Below are positions 18,858 through 27,317 of a stretch of DNA of 30,737 bases, piece after piece. Position 1 is the stretch's first letter. Each line of letters opens with the position of its first letter. This stretch comes from a virus. The stretch spans positions 1 through 30,737 of IMG/VR virus record IMGVR_UViG_3300037065_000029. The stretch is one strand, 5' to 3'. The translations under genes were made by a program, and so were the position numbers. Below the pieces are notes generated by a model. The model ran no database searches and was not told the origin of the DNA. It saw nothing but the letters and a program-made list of their open reading frames with translations.

Positions 18858-20909
18858 CTACCGGCGGGGCCGGGCGAGGATCTTGGCGGCCTGGCCCGCG
18901 AGCGCGCCGGCTGTGGTGCGGGTGGAGACCTCCTGTGCGCCCGCGAGGATCGCCGCGGCGAGGGCCGCGATGTCGTCCGGGTGCAACCGCACCTGAGCGT
19001 TGTCGGCTCCGGCCGACGGGCGGCCGTTGAACGGGACGATCGAGTCGCCCTGGGCGAGGTGGCGCAGCTCGGGGCCGTTCTCGCCGACGACCGCCCAGCC
19101 GGCACCGATCGCGGTACCACCGCCGGCGAGCATGGGGATGTTCGGGGTGTCCAGGGTGAAGCCGCCGACCTGACCGATGCCCGGGACGTCGATCCCCGGC
19201 AGGCTGATCGAGAAGTTGTTCCACTTCCCGATGATCCAGTTGATGACGCCCCGGAACGAGTCCTTGACGCCGTCCCACATCCCGCTCACGGCGCCCCCGA
19301 TCCGGGCGGGCAGCCCGGAGAAGAACCCGATGATCGCGTCCCAGTTGTTGACGATGAGCCCGATGGGCGACCAGCCGAACACGGTCTTGATGTAGTTCCA
19401 GATCCCGGTCATGAGGCCCTGGAGGAAGTTCACGGTCGCGTTGAACGCCGTCGTGACGCCTCCCCACACGGTCTTCCAGGTGTCCTGGAAGAACGTCGTC
19501 TGGGTGGCGACCCAGATGATCCCGGCGACCAGGGCGGCGATCGCGACGATGACGATGCCGATCGGGTTGGCGGTCATGGCCGCGTTCCACAGCCACTGGG
19601 CCGCCGTCGCGATCCCGGTCACCACAGAGCCCGCGGTCGTCGTGGCGAACCACGCCGCGGCCGCCCCTGTCGAGACGGTCTGAGCGAGGCCGAGGGCGGC
19701 GATTCCGGCGGTGAAGACCGCGATGGGGATCGCGATCGCTCCGATGATCGGGATGTGTTCGGTGAACCATCCGCCGAAGGACCGCAGGGCGGTGACGCTG
19801 GTGGCGATGAAGGCACCGAGGGGGACGAGGCCGTTCTCGTAGACGGTGGTGATGATGTCGCGGAACCTGCCGCCGGCGCCCTCCCCGTTCGCGAACTCGG
19901 TGATGAAGCCCTTGATCGCGGGCACCGCCGTGCCGGTGATGAACGCGGCGACCTTGAGGACCGCGTCGCGCACGCCGAGGAGGAACGTGACCGCCGAGGA
20001 GTCCTCCTCGAGGTGGAACGTCTCGCGGAACGCTGTCGTGAAGTCGCCCTTGACGAGCAGGTCGAACACGGCCTTGATGCCCGTGACGAACGTGTCCGCG
20101 AACGCCTTGATGCCGGGCGCCGCCTTCGTGATCGCCCCGCCGATGCCCTCGATGGCAGGGGTCACGATCGGCAAGATCGCGGTCATGACCGTCTGCGACA
20201 GGTCCTCGAACGCACGCTGGCCGCGCTGGAGCATCCCCGGCAGGGAGTTGCCCGCCGCCTCGGCGGCGCCGCCGAACTCGGTGGAGAGCTCAGCGAGGAT
20301 GATCTTCTGCGCGCCGGCGGTGTCACCGGAGTCCTGCATGGCCTTGATGGACGCCTTCTGCCCGTCCGTGAAGGTCACGCCCACGCGGGTCAGTGCCGTG
20401 ATGCCCTTGACCGGGTCGTTCAGCGCCTTGCCGAGCAGGACCGCGGAGTCACTCGCCTCCCCGCCCATCTTCGCTGCCATGTTCGCGGACGCGACCGTGG
20501 CCTGATCGAAGATCTTGTCGGGGGTGTCGTTCTTGATGTTCGTGAACGTGAGCAACAGCTGCTCGCTCTTCACGATCGAGTCGTCCGTCTGACCGGAGTA
20601 CCCCTGGATGGAGGAGGCGAGCGCGTTCAGGCCATCCACGGACACGTTCGCCGCGTTGCCCGTGCTCTTGATGCCCGCCTCGAGCTGGGCCGTGCCCGCC
20701 GCGGCGTCCAGCGACTCGCCGACGCCGGTGTGCACGATCGCGGCGATGCCCGCCAGGGCCGCGCCGATCCCCACGGCGGCGACGCCCGCGACGGCCTTCA
20801 GGCCACCCCACTTCGTGCCCTGGTCCTCGATCGCGGACCCGATGCCCTTGATGGTGGAGGAGGCGCGGTCGTTCGCGAGGATGTCGAAGATCAGGTTCGA
20901 GGTCGCCAC
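18858..20909 (-). CDS. Tape measure protein (683 aa)
   Basis: This is the longest gene. The N-terminus (ATSNLIFDILANDRASSTI) and the segment DDSIVKSEQLLLTFTNIKN are typical of siphovirus tape measures, which set tail length. Hydrophobic helices occur at about 38-60 and in the middle third (IGAIAIPIAVFTAGIAAL, IGIVIVAIAALVAGIIWV). The C-terminus holds phrases such as AVVGENGPELRHLAQGDSIV, common in actinophage tape measures. At roughly 1.5 angstrom per residue the tail would be near 100 nm. GTG 20909 has GGAGGG about 8 nt upstream. It follows the frameshifted chaperone genes as expected. Confidence 0.95.
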   Translation of the reverse strand: MATSNLIFDILANDRASSTIKGIGSAIEDQGTKWGGLKAVAGVAAVGIGAALAGIAAIVHTGVGESLDAAAGTAQLEAGIKSTGNAANVSVDGLNALASSIQGYSGQTDDSIVKSEQLLLTFTNIKNDTPDKIFDQATVASANMAAKMGGEASDSAVLLGKALNDPVKGITALTRVGVTFTDGQKASIKAMQDSGDTAGAQKIILAELSTEFGGAAEAAGNSLPGMLQRGQRAFEDLSQTVMTAILPIVTPAIEGIGGAITKAAPGIKAFADTFVTGIKAVFDLLVKGDFTTAFRETFHLEEDSSAVTFLLGVRDAVLKVAAFITGTAVPAIKGFITEFANGEGAGGRFRDIITTVYENGLVPLGAFIATSVTALRSFGGWFTEHIPIIGAIAIPIAVFTAGIAALGLAQTVSTGAAAAWFATTTAGSVVTGIATAAQWLWNAAMTANPIGIVIVAIAALVAGIIWVATQTTFFQDTWKTVWGGVTTAFNATVNFLQGLMTGIWNYIKTVFGWSPIGLIVNNWDAIIGFFSGLPARIGGAVSGMWDGVKDSFRGVINWIIGKWNNFSISLPGIDVPGIGQVGGFTLDTPNIPMLAGGGTAIGAGWAVVGENGPELRHLAQGDSIVPFNGRPSAGADNAQVRLHPDDIAALAAAILAGAQEVSTRTTAGALAGQAAKILARPRR

Positions 20910-20925
20910 AGGATCACCCTCCGGG

Positions 20926-21479
20926 TCAGGTCTTCTTCTTGTTGGCGACCCACTCGTCCGCGCCCATCGCGAAGATCAGCCACTGGTCGAACGGGAGGTC
21001 CCACAGGGCGGCGGGGGTCAGGCCCGGCCAGACGTGGCAGATGATCAGGAGGCGGGAACGGACCGAGGCTTCGAGGGAGTCCTCGCGGGCTTGAGGGGGG
21101 CCGGCGGCAGGGCCGCGTCGGGTACCTCGCCCGGAACGGAATCCGTCCGGGCTGGCGTAGGGTCCACCTCCGCGCCGCCGGCGTCCGGTTGCGGACCCGC
21201 GTCGCCGGGCTCCTGGATGGTCTGGACGTCGGCCTCCGTCAGGTCGCCCGCCTCATCCCAGGACACGAAGAACCCGGCCGTGCGCAACGTCAGGAACATC
21301 ACCGCCTGCGTCCCGACCAGCTCGTACTCCAGGAGGTTCTTGTTCAGCTCGGGCAGCTTCCAGCCCGTGGCCATCTGGATGGCCGCGACGTGGCGGATCG
21401 CGGCCTTGTCCGGGGTGATGCCAACCAGCTCGTGGCCGGCGAACTTGGCGTCGGCGGGGCCGATGAACTTGACGCGCAC
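20926..21479 (-). CDS. Tail assembly chaperone, -1 frameshift product (about 184 aa)
   Basis: Upstream of the tape measure the -1 frame relative to the 144-aa chaperone is open to a stop at 20926-20928. It encodes a plausible second chaperone segment (EASVRSRLLIICHVWPGL, TPAALWDLPFDQWLIFA, ADEWVANKKKT). It has no start or ribosome site of its own, so it should be made by ribosomal slippage from the gene at 21045-21479, as in nearly all siphoviruses (the G/GT arrangement). The slip is most likely at the C6 run on the coding strand (plus 21095-21100, GGCCCCCCT). The exact slip codon is inferred. Confidence 0.8.
21045..21479 (-). CDS. Tail assembly chaperone, unshifted product (144 aa)
   Basis: The folded N-terminal part (MRVKFIGPADAKFAGHELVG, AIQMATGWKLPELNKNLLE, VMFLTLRTAGFFVSWDEAG) matches actinophage tail assembly chaperones that coat the tape measure protein before tube polymerisation. 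From about residue 90 it is a Pro/Ala/Asp-rich tail ending at 21045. It starts 10 nt after its upstream neighbour. A -1 slip near the end gives the longer form. Confidence 0.88.
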   Translation of the reverse strand: MRVKFIGPADAKFAGHELVGITPDKAAIRHVAAIQMATGWKLPELNKNLLEYELVGTQAVMFLTLRTAGFFVSWDEAGDLTEADVQTIQEPGDAGPQPDAGGAEVDPTPARTDSVPGEVPDAALPPAPLKPARTPSKPRSVPAS

Positions 21480-21488
21480 GGTGGTCTC

Positions 21489-22100
21489 CTATTCGAGGGT
21501 GGCGTTGTGGGTCTCGATGGCCGCGAGCGCGACCGTGATCGCGGCCTGCAGGGACGCGTTGATCCGTTCTCTGGTGCCCGGGCTGCCCGGCTCGCCGTAG
21601 GCGCCGCGGTTGAAGTACCGGGAGCCCGGCTGCTCCACCCACGGCCCACGCCCACCGAAGCTGGGGTGACGCCACGATCGGCGGTTCATCGCCCCACGCA
21701 AGTCGCCCTTGGTGGTGGCCAGGCGGACCGTGGTGCGGGACGTGCCGGCGGTGACCTTCAGCTTCAGGCCGCGCTTGATCTCCTCGCGGGTGCCACGCGA
21801 CCGGGACCGGTTCGCCTCACGGGTGATCACCTTGTCTCTCTGGTTCAGCCGCATCCGGCCGCGGGAGTCCCGCCCTGTGATCCGCGTGAACCCGGTCACG
21901 ACCCCGCCTTTTCCTTCGGCGTCGAGGATGTCGCCCATCGCCTTGATCGCGTCGTCGCCCGCGGCGCGCAGCTGCTTGCGGACCACGGTTGCGAGCTGCG
22001 GGTCGAACTCCTTCAGGTCGGTCAGCAGCCCGCGGAGGTTGCTCTTGATGTCGAAGTCGATCGCGCCCGCCCCGCCACCGGCCCGGGTGGACCGGGGCAT
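21489..22100 (-). CDS. HK97 gp10-like head-tail/tail completion protein (203 aa)
   Basis: The N-terminal half (DFDIKSNLRGLLTDLKEFD, VVRKQLRAAGDDAIKAMG) resembles HK97 gp10-type proteins, where a helix of the form 'LR-aakDA' follows a short strand. The middle is very basic (REANRSRSRGTREEIKRGL) and the C-terminus has QPGSRYFNRGAYGEPG and a helical end. Such proteins complete the head-tail joint. The gene lies after the tail tube gene rather than before it, which is less usual. ATG 22100 overlaps the tube stop (TGATG). Confidence 0.65.
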   Translation of the reverse strand: MPRSTRAGGGAGAIDFDIKSNLRGLLTDLKEFDPQLATVVRKQLRAAGDDAIKAMGDILDAEGKGGVVTGFTRITGRDSRGRMRLNQRDKVITREANRSRSRGTREEIKRGLKLKVTAGTSRTTVRLATTKGDLRGAMNRRSWRHPSFGGRGPWVEQPGSRYFNRGAYGEPGSPGTRERINASLQAAITVALAAIETHNATLE

Positions 22101-23125
22101 CAGACGGCCGCGTCGGTCGAGACGTACACCACGGTGATCGGGGGGTTCACCGTGTTGTCCAGGCCGGTGAAGTCGACCGACTGGGTGATGACCTTGCCGC
22201 CGGCCGCCGACGGCAGTCCCCCGTCGAGGTTGATGACCGGGATCAGGATCTGCAGGACGGGGTGCGCGGAGGTGCCAATGGTCGCCGGGTGGGTGAACGT
22301 GAGGAGCAGCGCCAGGTCGGTCTGGGCGAGGTACGCGTCGCGCAGGGTGATCGAGTCGTACTCCGCGGTCATCTTTCCCGTCAGCTTCGCCGCGCCGGCG
22401 ACGGCCTTGCGGGACCGCTTGCCTGCGCCGCCCAGGTTCCAGCCGCCGTCGTCGAGGCCGTTGTCCCACTTCAGGGAGAAGTCGGTGACGTTCGCGACCG
22501 TGGTGCCACCCGACGCGAGCGCCGTCGTGGTGGGAGGGGTGACGGTGCCGCCGATGACGATGGCCCCCTGGACGAACGTGAACACGTCCAGCGGGGTCGG
22601 GTAGGACGGGGCCGCGTAGGCGGGCGCGGTCTGCGCCTCCCGGGCAGTCCAGTCCGTGGTGACCTCGACGATGGCCCCGTCCTTCGCGGACAGCTCGAAG
22701 GACGTGCACATCGCGCCGAGGAACGTGATCGGCGTGGTCGCCCCACCGCCCAGCGGTGGGATGCCCTTCTGGATCGTGTACGACGCGAGCGGGTCGGTCG
22801 TGGCGGGGGTGTGGACCTGCTGGTACACGCCTGTCTGGGCCGGGACCACCGTGGAGGTCACGGTGCCGAACGCCGCGTTGAGGAAGATGCCCAGGCCCTT
22901 GATGGGGGCCTCGACGGTGATCGACCCCTCGGCGAGCTCCTTGCCCAGGGAGCGGCGGTCGGCGCGGGCGACCCGCGCACCCACACGCATCCCCTTGCCC
23001 TGGATGAAGTCCGGCTTGCGGTCCAGGGACTCGGTCAGGAACTCCACGAACTGGTCGACGACGACGGCGGTCCCGTAGACCGTCTCCTTCTTCAGACCGA
23101 TGCTGCAGTCCAGCTGGGTGGTCAT
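22100..23125 (-). CDS. Major tail tube protein (341 aa)
   Basis: The opening (CSIGLKKETVYGTAVVVDQF, then VEFLTESLDRKPDF) and VARADRRSLGKELAEGSITVE are the standard start of actinophage/HK97-type tail tube subunits. A beta-rich body follows, with a variable region and a closing strand (ITVVYVSTDAAV). It forms the hexameric rings of the tail tube. ATG 23125 overlaps the preceding stop (ATGA). The length is near the upper part of the usual range, with an insertion around 170-215 that could be an Ig-like surface loop. Confidence 0.92.
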   Translation of the reverse strand: MTTQLDCSIGLKKETVYGTAVVVDQFVEFLTESLDRKPDFIQGKGMRVGARVARADRRSLGKELAEGSITVEAPIKGLGIFLNAAFGTVTSTVVPAQTGVYQQVHTPATTDPLASYTIQKGIPPLGGGATTPITFLGAMCTSFELSAKDGAIVEVTTDWTAREAQTAPAYAAPSYPTPLDVFTFVQGAIVIGGTVTPPTTTALASGGTTVANVTDFSLKWDNGLDDGGWNLGGAGKRSRKAVAGAAKLTGKMTAEYDSITLRDAYLAQTDLALLLTFTHPATIGTSAHPVLQILIPVINLDGGLPSAAGGKVITQSVDFTGLDNTVNPPITVVYVSTDAAV

Positions 23126-23322
23126 GCGGGCTCTCCCTCGGTATCGGCAACGGTGGTGGACTCGGTGGGCTCGTCCGGGCCCGCCAGCGCCCAGTTGTCG
23201 ACCTGGGCGAGCAGGACCGCGCCGTGGACGTCGGAGACCTCCACGACCGCGCCGGCGTCGACCGTGGCGCGCAGCAGCGGTACGTCGAGCGCGCCGCGGG
23301 GAGAGACGTTGCGGATCTTCAT
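23122..23322 (-). CDS. Small connector-region protein (66 aa)
   Basis: The sequence MKIRNVSPRGALDVPLLRA, then VDAGAVVEVSD and a tail QVDNWALAG, matches a short conserved protein found between capsid and tail tube genes in many actinophages. Its role is not known to me; a head-tail joining or assembly part is likely. ATG 23322 has AGGAG 5 nt upstream. It ends with an ATGA overlap into the tail tube gene. Confidence 0.75.
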   Translation of the reverse strand: MKIRNVSPRGALDVPLLRATVDAGAVVEVSDVHGAVLLAQVDNWALAGPDEPTESTTVADTEGEPA

Positions 23323-23335
23323 GAGGGCTCCTGTG

Positions 23336-23809
23336 TCATGGCCCGGTGACCCGGACCTGCGCGGTGAACGTGGCTTCGATCTCGATCAGACGACCGGACG
23401 CGAGCTCGCCCGGGTCGGTCTGACCCGTGGAGGTGTGGCCCGTGAGGAAGCACTGACGCACGACCCCACCGAGGGTCGTGTCGGTGAACCGGACGTGATG
23501 CTCGAGGAGGCCGAGCAGCTCGTACGCCCGGTCGGACGCGACCCGCTCCTGGTCGGCGCCGCCCGGGCGGAAGATCGAGACCCACACGGTCTGGCGCAGC
23601 GTCTCCTCCCGGGACCGGTTCGTGCCCATCGGACCGGAGACCTGTTCGGCGCCGGTGTCCGCGAACGAGACGACGTCGTCCCAGTTGCCGAGCTCGTCGC
23701 CCGGGTGACCGAACGTGACGAGCACGTCCTGGCCGGCGACGAGGGCCGTCATCTGGTCCGCCAGGGCCGCCTTGAAGGCCTGCGCCGCGGTGACCGACGA
23801 CGTCGCCAT
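23336..23809 (-). CDS. Head-tail connector / tail terminator-like protein (157 aa)
   Basis: The mixed alpha/beta protein has an N-terminal helix (AAQAFKAALADQMTALV), strands (DVLVTFGHPG, TVWVSIFRPG) and a C-terminal strand (IEIEATFTAQVRV), the layout of tail terminator or stopper proteins. Order supports this: it follows the adaptor-like gene and precedes the tail tube. ATG 23809 overlaps the adaptor's stop (ATGA). Confidence 0.65.
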   Translation of the reverse strand: MATSSVTAAQAFKAALADQMTALVAGQDVLVTFGHPGDELGNWDDVVSFADTGAEQVSGPMGTNRSREETLRQTVWVSIFRPGGADQERVASDRAYELLGLLEHHVRFTDTTLGGVVRQCFLTGHTSTGQTDPGELASGRLIEIEATFTAQVRVTGP

Positions 23810-24579
23810 CAGGCGAACCCGGGTGCATGCGGCGCCGCCGCACACAGCTCGACGACGGCGCGCGGGACGGCGAACCCGAACGGGGTCGCCACGGTGTCCG
23901 CCGCGGCCGTGGTGGCGCCCGCAGCGCCCGTGCGGTGGGTGCGGGACCACAGGTGCTTGACGAGGTCCTGGGCGGCCAGGCGCAGGTTCGCGGGGATCGT
24001 CGCCGCACCGACCCGGTAGACGACCGTGACGTTGCGCGGAAGGCGACTGCCGGCGAAGAACCCGTAGATGACTCCGGCGTCCTCGTCGACGACGTAATTC
24101 GCGGGGTCGATCAGCGAGCCGCCGACCGTGACCGAGGTGACCTGCACCGGCAGGGCGGGCAGCACGATCGAGTCGCGGCCGCCGTTGGCCTTGAAGGTGC
24201 GAGCCGAGGAGATCACCGGCCCGGCGAGCAGCTCGATCATCCACGTCGCCGCCGCGACATAGAGCCCGACGTCATCGCGCTGGGAAGACGGGCCCGAGCC
24301 GATGGCCGCGATCGCGTCGTCGATCGAGAGGATGTACCGCGGGTCCGGGGGCCACACGTCGAGGATGTCCGCGACCCGGTTGCCGGCGGCCGACCAGGTC
24401 AGGACGTGCCGGCCTGGCTGGGTCGTGGGCAGCGTCGCCGTGTAGGGCGACACCGTGGCGGCCACCGTCAGGGCGGGCGTCAGCGTCGTGCCGTCGGGCA
24501 GGACGACGGCCAGCGTGGCCGCGCCCGACCCACCCGGGGACCACGACAGCGGCGCGTTCGCCCCGACGATGACCGTCAC
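23809..24579 (-). CDS. Head-tail adaptor with N-terminal Ig-like domain (256 aa)
   Basis: The first about 75 residues (LAVVLPDGTTLTPALTVAA, GRHVLTWSAAG) resemble a beta-sandwich domain. The rest (YILSIDDAIAAIG, a helix VGLYVAAATWMIELLAG, then LRLAAQDLVKHLWSRTHR) resembles gp6-type adaptor proteins that bind the portal. The fusion of the sandwich and adaptor is seen in several actinophages. GTG 24579 has GGAG 7 nt upstream. Confidence 0.65.
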   Translation of the reverse strand: MTVIVGANAPLSWSPGGSGAATLAVVLPDGTTLTPALTVAATVSPYTATLPTTQPGRHVLTWSAAGNRVADILDVWPPDPRYILSIDDAIAAIGSGPSSQRDDVGLYVAAATWMIELLAGPVISSARTFKANGGRDSIVLPALPVQVTSVTVGGSLIDPANYVVDEDAGVIYGFFAGSRLPRNVTVVYRVGAATIPANLRLAAQDLVKHLWSRTHRTGAAGATTAAADTVATPFGFAVPRAVVELCAAAPHAPGFA

Positions 24580-24580
24580 G

Positions 24581-24913
24581 TCAGGACTCCGCGCCCTCGG
24601 CCGGAGGGGTCGGGGCGTCCACCGGGGAATCGGGCGCGGCCTGTGCGGCGCGTTCAGCGGCGGCCTCGGCCTTCGCGGCCTCGGTCTCCTGGGCCGCAGC
24701 GGTGGAGGCCTTCGCGGAGCCGCGACGGCGCTTCGGCGGGGCCGTGCGGGCAGCCGCCTCGTCCGGCTCGGCGTCGGCCGAGCGGAGCCACGCCGCCAGG
24801 TGCGGGTCGCGCGCGTCCAGCTCGTCGGCGAGCACCTCGTGACTCACACCGCGGCCGGCCGCGAGCGCGAGGTAGTTCTCCTTGATGTCCGCGGAGATGT
24901 CGTCGAATCCCAT
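24581..24913 (-). CDS. Small capsid-proximal protein (110 aa), function unknown
   Basis: The N-terminal 45 residues (FDDISADIKENYLALAAG, LADELDARDPHLAAWLR) are helical; the rest is a low-complexity Ala/Glu/Pro tail with a basic PKRRRG patch. It lies between the capsid and adaptor genes, where head decoration or assembly proteins occur. ATG 24913 has AGGA upstream. I do not recognise the family. Confidence 0.6.
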   Translation of the reverse strand: MGFDDISADIKENYLALAAGRGVSHEVLADELDARDPHLAAWLRSADAEPDEAAARTAPPKRRRGSAKASTAAAQETEAAKAEAAAERAAQAAPDSPVDAPTPPAEGAES

Positions 24914-24967
24914 GGTTGTCCTGCTTTCTTCGGGGCGGTTGGTGTGTGGCGAGGGCCGGCCGCTGGC

Positions 24968-24985
24968 GCTCCGGAAGCCCGGAGC
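24968..24985. other. Hairpin after the major capsid gene
   Basis: GCTCCGG and CCGGAGC form a 7-bp stem with a 4-nt loop, 20 nt beyond the capsid stop on the minus strand. It could act as a partial terminator or mRNA stabiliser raising capsid over downstream expression. Confidence 0.5.
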
Positions 24986-25004
24986 ACCAGCTGCCGGGGC
25001 CGGG

Positions 25005-26435
25005 TCAGAACGTCGGCGCGATGAGGCCGAAGCCGCCGGCGGAGTTGCCGCCGACGAAGCCGATGGCGGTCGGGTACCGGCCGGCCGTGAAGGCGATGTA
25101 GGAGTACACGGCGAGCTTGACGGTCAGCTGGCTGCCGAGGGTCTGCTCGAAGCGCAGCTCACGGGGCATCCCGTCGCCGTCCTCCCACAGGATCAGGTCG
25201 CCGCGGCGGGCCACGAGGACCTGGTCCTCGGGGCCGGATCCGACGGCCGTCGGGATCGACGCGTCGGTGATGAACGGGAGGCCGAGGACCTCGCCGGCGG
25301 GCATCGCCGACGGGGGATCGATCGGGCCGTCCCAGTTGCCCATCGCGTTGACGGGTCCGTTGGCCTTCGGCACCACGAGCGGGCGCCCCTGGGAGTCGAC
25401 CTGGGTGACGAGCCAGTTCCACCGGCGGGGGTGGCCGATGATCAGGTCGGGGGACATGAATCGCGCGGTCTGGACCGCGTTGATCTGGCCGCCGATCTTC
25501 GTGTAGAAGGTCCCCACGGTGGCCGCGGCGACGAACGCCGACGACTGCCCGCCACCCGCGGTGGCGAAGATGCCGAGGACCTGGCCCGAGGTGCCGGTCC
25601 CGGAGAGGACCTGCTGGTCCACGGCGACGCCGTGGGCGCCGGCGAGGTCGTTGTAGATGATCGCGTCGATGCCCGCCCCGCCGCGCTCGAGGAGCTGGCG
25701 GGACACGTCCTGCTGGCCGGCGACGGTGGCCACCGGAACGACGAGGTCCGTCCAGACCTCGTCGGTGCTCGACAGCGCCGTGTTCTGCGCGGTCTGCACG
25801 GCGGCGGTCGCGCCCGTCGTGCCACGCGGCACCACGAGCGACATGCCCTCGGCGGGCAGCGGCTGGTGCTGGACGATGTTCGCCGTGGGGCGACCCGCGC
25901 GGGCGATCACGGCCGCCTGCTCGATGAGGTACTGCGGGGGCACGAGGCCACCCACACCACCGGTGGCGAGGGCCCGCTCGGACAGCTCGCCCTCGACGCG
26001 GACCTCCTGCGAGTGCCGCTCGAGGCGCACCCGCGCGGCGTAGGCCCGGGCCGAGCCCGGGTTCTGCACCGCATAGGCGTCCGCGAAGTACGACAGCCCC
26101 TGCCGGGAGGTGGTCTCGGAGTAGGTGCGGGCCTCGGCTCCGACGCGCGCGACGCCGTCGTAGCTCGGGCGGGCGGCCGCGGGGGCGACCTCGCGGGCGA
26201 GGCGGTCGGCCGCCTCGTCGGTGGCGAGCTCGGCCGCCAGGTCCGCGGCGCGGGCCTGCAGCTGGTCGACCTCGGCGTCGAGGGCGATGTTCGCCGCGCG
26301 GTGCGCGGCGACGGCCCCCTCGTCGGTGGACTCCGCCGCGCGGAGCGCCGCGAGGGCGGTGGCGTGGGTGTTGCGCTCGGTCAGCTTCGCGGCGATCTGC
26401 GTGCGGAGCTGAGCGATCAACTGGGCGAGCGTCAT
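25005..26435 (-). CDS. Major capsid protein, HK97 fold (476 aa)
   Basis: The first about 90 residues are helical and heptad-like (TLAQLIAQLRTQIAAKL, LDAEVDQLQARAADLAAEL), a fused scaffolding (delta) domain expected to be removed by the protease encoded upstream. The body has HK97-type phrases: GGLVPPQYLIEQAAVIARA, VVPRGTTGATAAVQT, VDQQVLSGTGTSGQVLGIF and a late strand region (LVARRGDLILWED). I chose ATG 26435, with GGAG 9 nt upstream; a TTG at 26450 has its purine run too close. A 132-bp non-coding leader precedes it. Confidence 0.95.
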   Translation of the reverse strand: MTLAQLIAQLRTQIAAKLTERNTHATALAALRAAESTDEGAVAAHRAANIALDAEVDQLQARAADLAAELATDEAADRLAREVAPAAARPSYDGVARVGAEARTYSETTSRQGLSYFADAYAVQNPGSARAYAARVRLERHSQEVRVEGELSERALATGGVGGLVPPQYLIEQAAVIARAGRPTANIVQHQPLPAEGMSLVVPRGTTGATAAVQTAQNTALSSTDEVWTDLVVPVATVAGQQDVSRQLLERGGAGIDAIIYNDLAGAHGVAVDQQVLSGTGTSGQVLGIFATAGGGQSSAFVAAATVGTFYTKIGGQINAVQTARFMSPDLIIGHPRRWNWLVTQVDSQGRPLVVPKANGPVNAMGNWDGPIDPPSAMPAGEVLGLPFITDASIPTAVGSGPEDQVLVARRGDLILWEDGDGMPRELRFEQTLGSQLTVKLAVYSYIAFTAGRYPTAIGFVGGNSAGGFGLIAPTF

Positions 26436-26567
26436 GATGACGCACTCCAATCTCCCCCGGAGGGGCTCAGGTGAGGTGAGGTCGCCCTGTGGCAGCAGGC
26501 GGTACCCCCAGGCCAGGTGCGTGGCGCGGCGCGGGGGTCCTTGCGCGAAGCAGCAGGAGTGGTGCGC

Positions 26568-27317
26568 CTAGTGGCGCAGAGCCACGTCCTCGTCGGTGAC
26601 GAGGGCGCGGACAGCAGTGGGTGCGAGGCGGACGCGGAGCGCGTCGAACGCCTGACGGGCGGCGGCGTCGTCGAGGCCCCGCAGGACCTCGTCGACGCCG
26701 AGGGTGCGGACGCCGGATCCGGCGGTGGCGGGGTTCGCGCCGTAGCCGACGATCGCGACGTCGCCGCGATGGATGTCGACCTCGTTGATGTGGTACTCGG
26801 TCCAGTCCGGCGACCAGAGCCCGGAGACGATCCGGAACTTGAAGCTCATCTCGTCGACCAGGCCCGAGCGGAGCTTGGGCAGGATGTACGCGACGTCCTC
26901 GTCAGCGGGATCGAGCGACGGAGCGAGGACGTGCAGCCCGGTCTCGTCCTCGGACAGGGACAGGGAACCGTTCGTGGTCCGCGCGATCCGGCGCAGGTCC
27001 ATGTGCTGCAGCACCAGCGGCACGTCGAGGCCCGCCCGGGCGAGCGTCACCGCGAAGGCACCGAAGTCGATCGACTCGGTGTACGGGCCGGCCCAGTCCC
27101 ACATCTCGTAGCCGGTGTTCGTCACCGACGCGTACCCGTCGAACGTCACCAGGGCGGTGTCGGCCGACGCGCGCAGCTGGAGGTCCCGGATCTTCGTGGC
27201 AACCCGCGCCCCGGACGTCGGGTCCTCGGAGCAGCGACGCTGCGAGGGGCGGTCCGCGGGTGCGGCGACCTTCGATCCCCGCGCTGCGGCCGCGGCGCGC
27301 ATGGTGGTCGGGTTCAT
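26568..27317 (-). CDS. Prohead maturation protease, HK97 (U35) family (249 aa)
   Basis: The serine protease has its His in LVLQHMDLRRIARTTNGS (H105) and its Ser in DEMSFKFRI (S158), in family order and spacing. It cleaves the capsid delta domain during maturation. It lies between portal and capsid as expected. ATG 27317 overlaps the portal stop (ATGA) with GGAGG 6 nt upstream. The first 40 residues are extra and Ala/Arg-rich, probably removed or disordered. Confidence 0.92.
   Translation of the reverse strand: MNPTTMRAAAAARGSKVAAPADRPSQRRCSEDPTSGARVATKIRDLQLRASADTALVTFDGYASVTNTGYEMWDWAGPYTESIDFGAFAVTLARAGLDVPLVLQHMDLRRIARTTNGSLSLSEDETGLHVLAPSLDPADEDVAYILPKLRSGLVDEMSFKFRIVSGLWSPDWTEYHINEVDIHRGDVAIVGYGANPATAGSGVRTLGVDEVLRGLDDAAARQAFDALRVRLAPTAVRALVTDEDVALRH

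Noticed and set aside
17511-21044. A 1177-residue open frame on the plus strand across the tail genes
   Set aside because: It is antisense to the tape measure and minor tail genes, which have clear family features, ribosome sites and overlaps. Its composition (Arg, Gly, Asp, Val runs) is typical of a shadow frame in GC-rich DNA.
24882-26474. A 530-residue plus-strand frame opposite the capsid gene
   Set aside because: No start site, no domain, low-complexity composition; the capsid on the other strand is certain.
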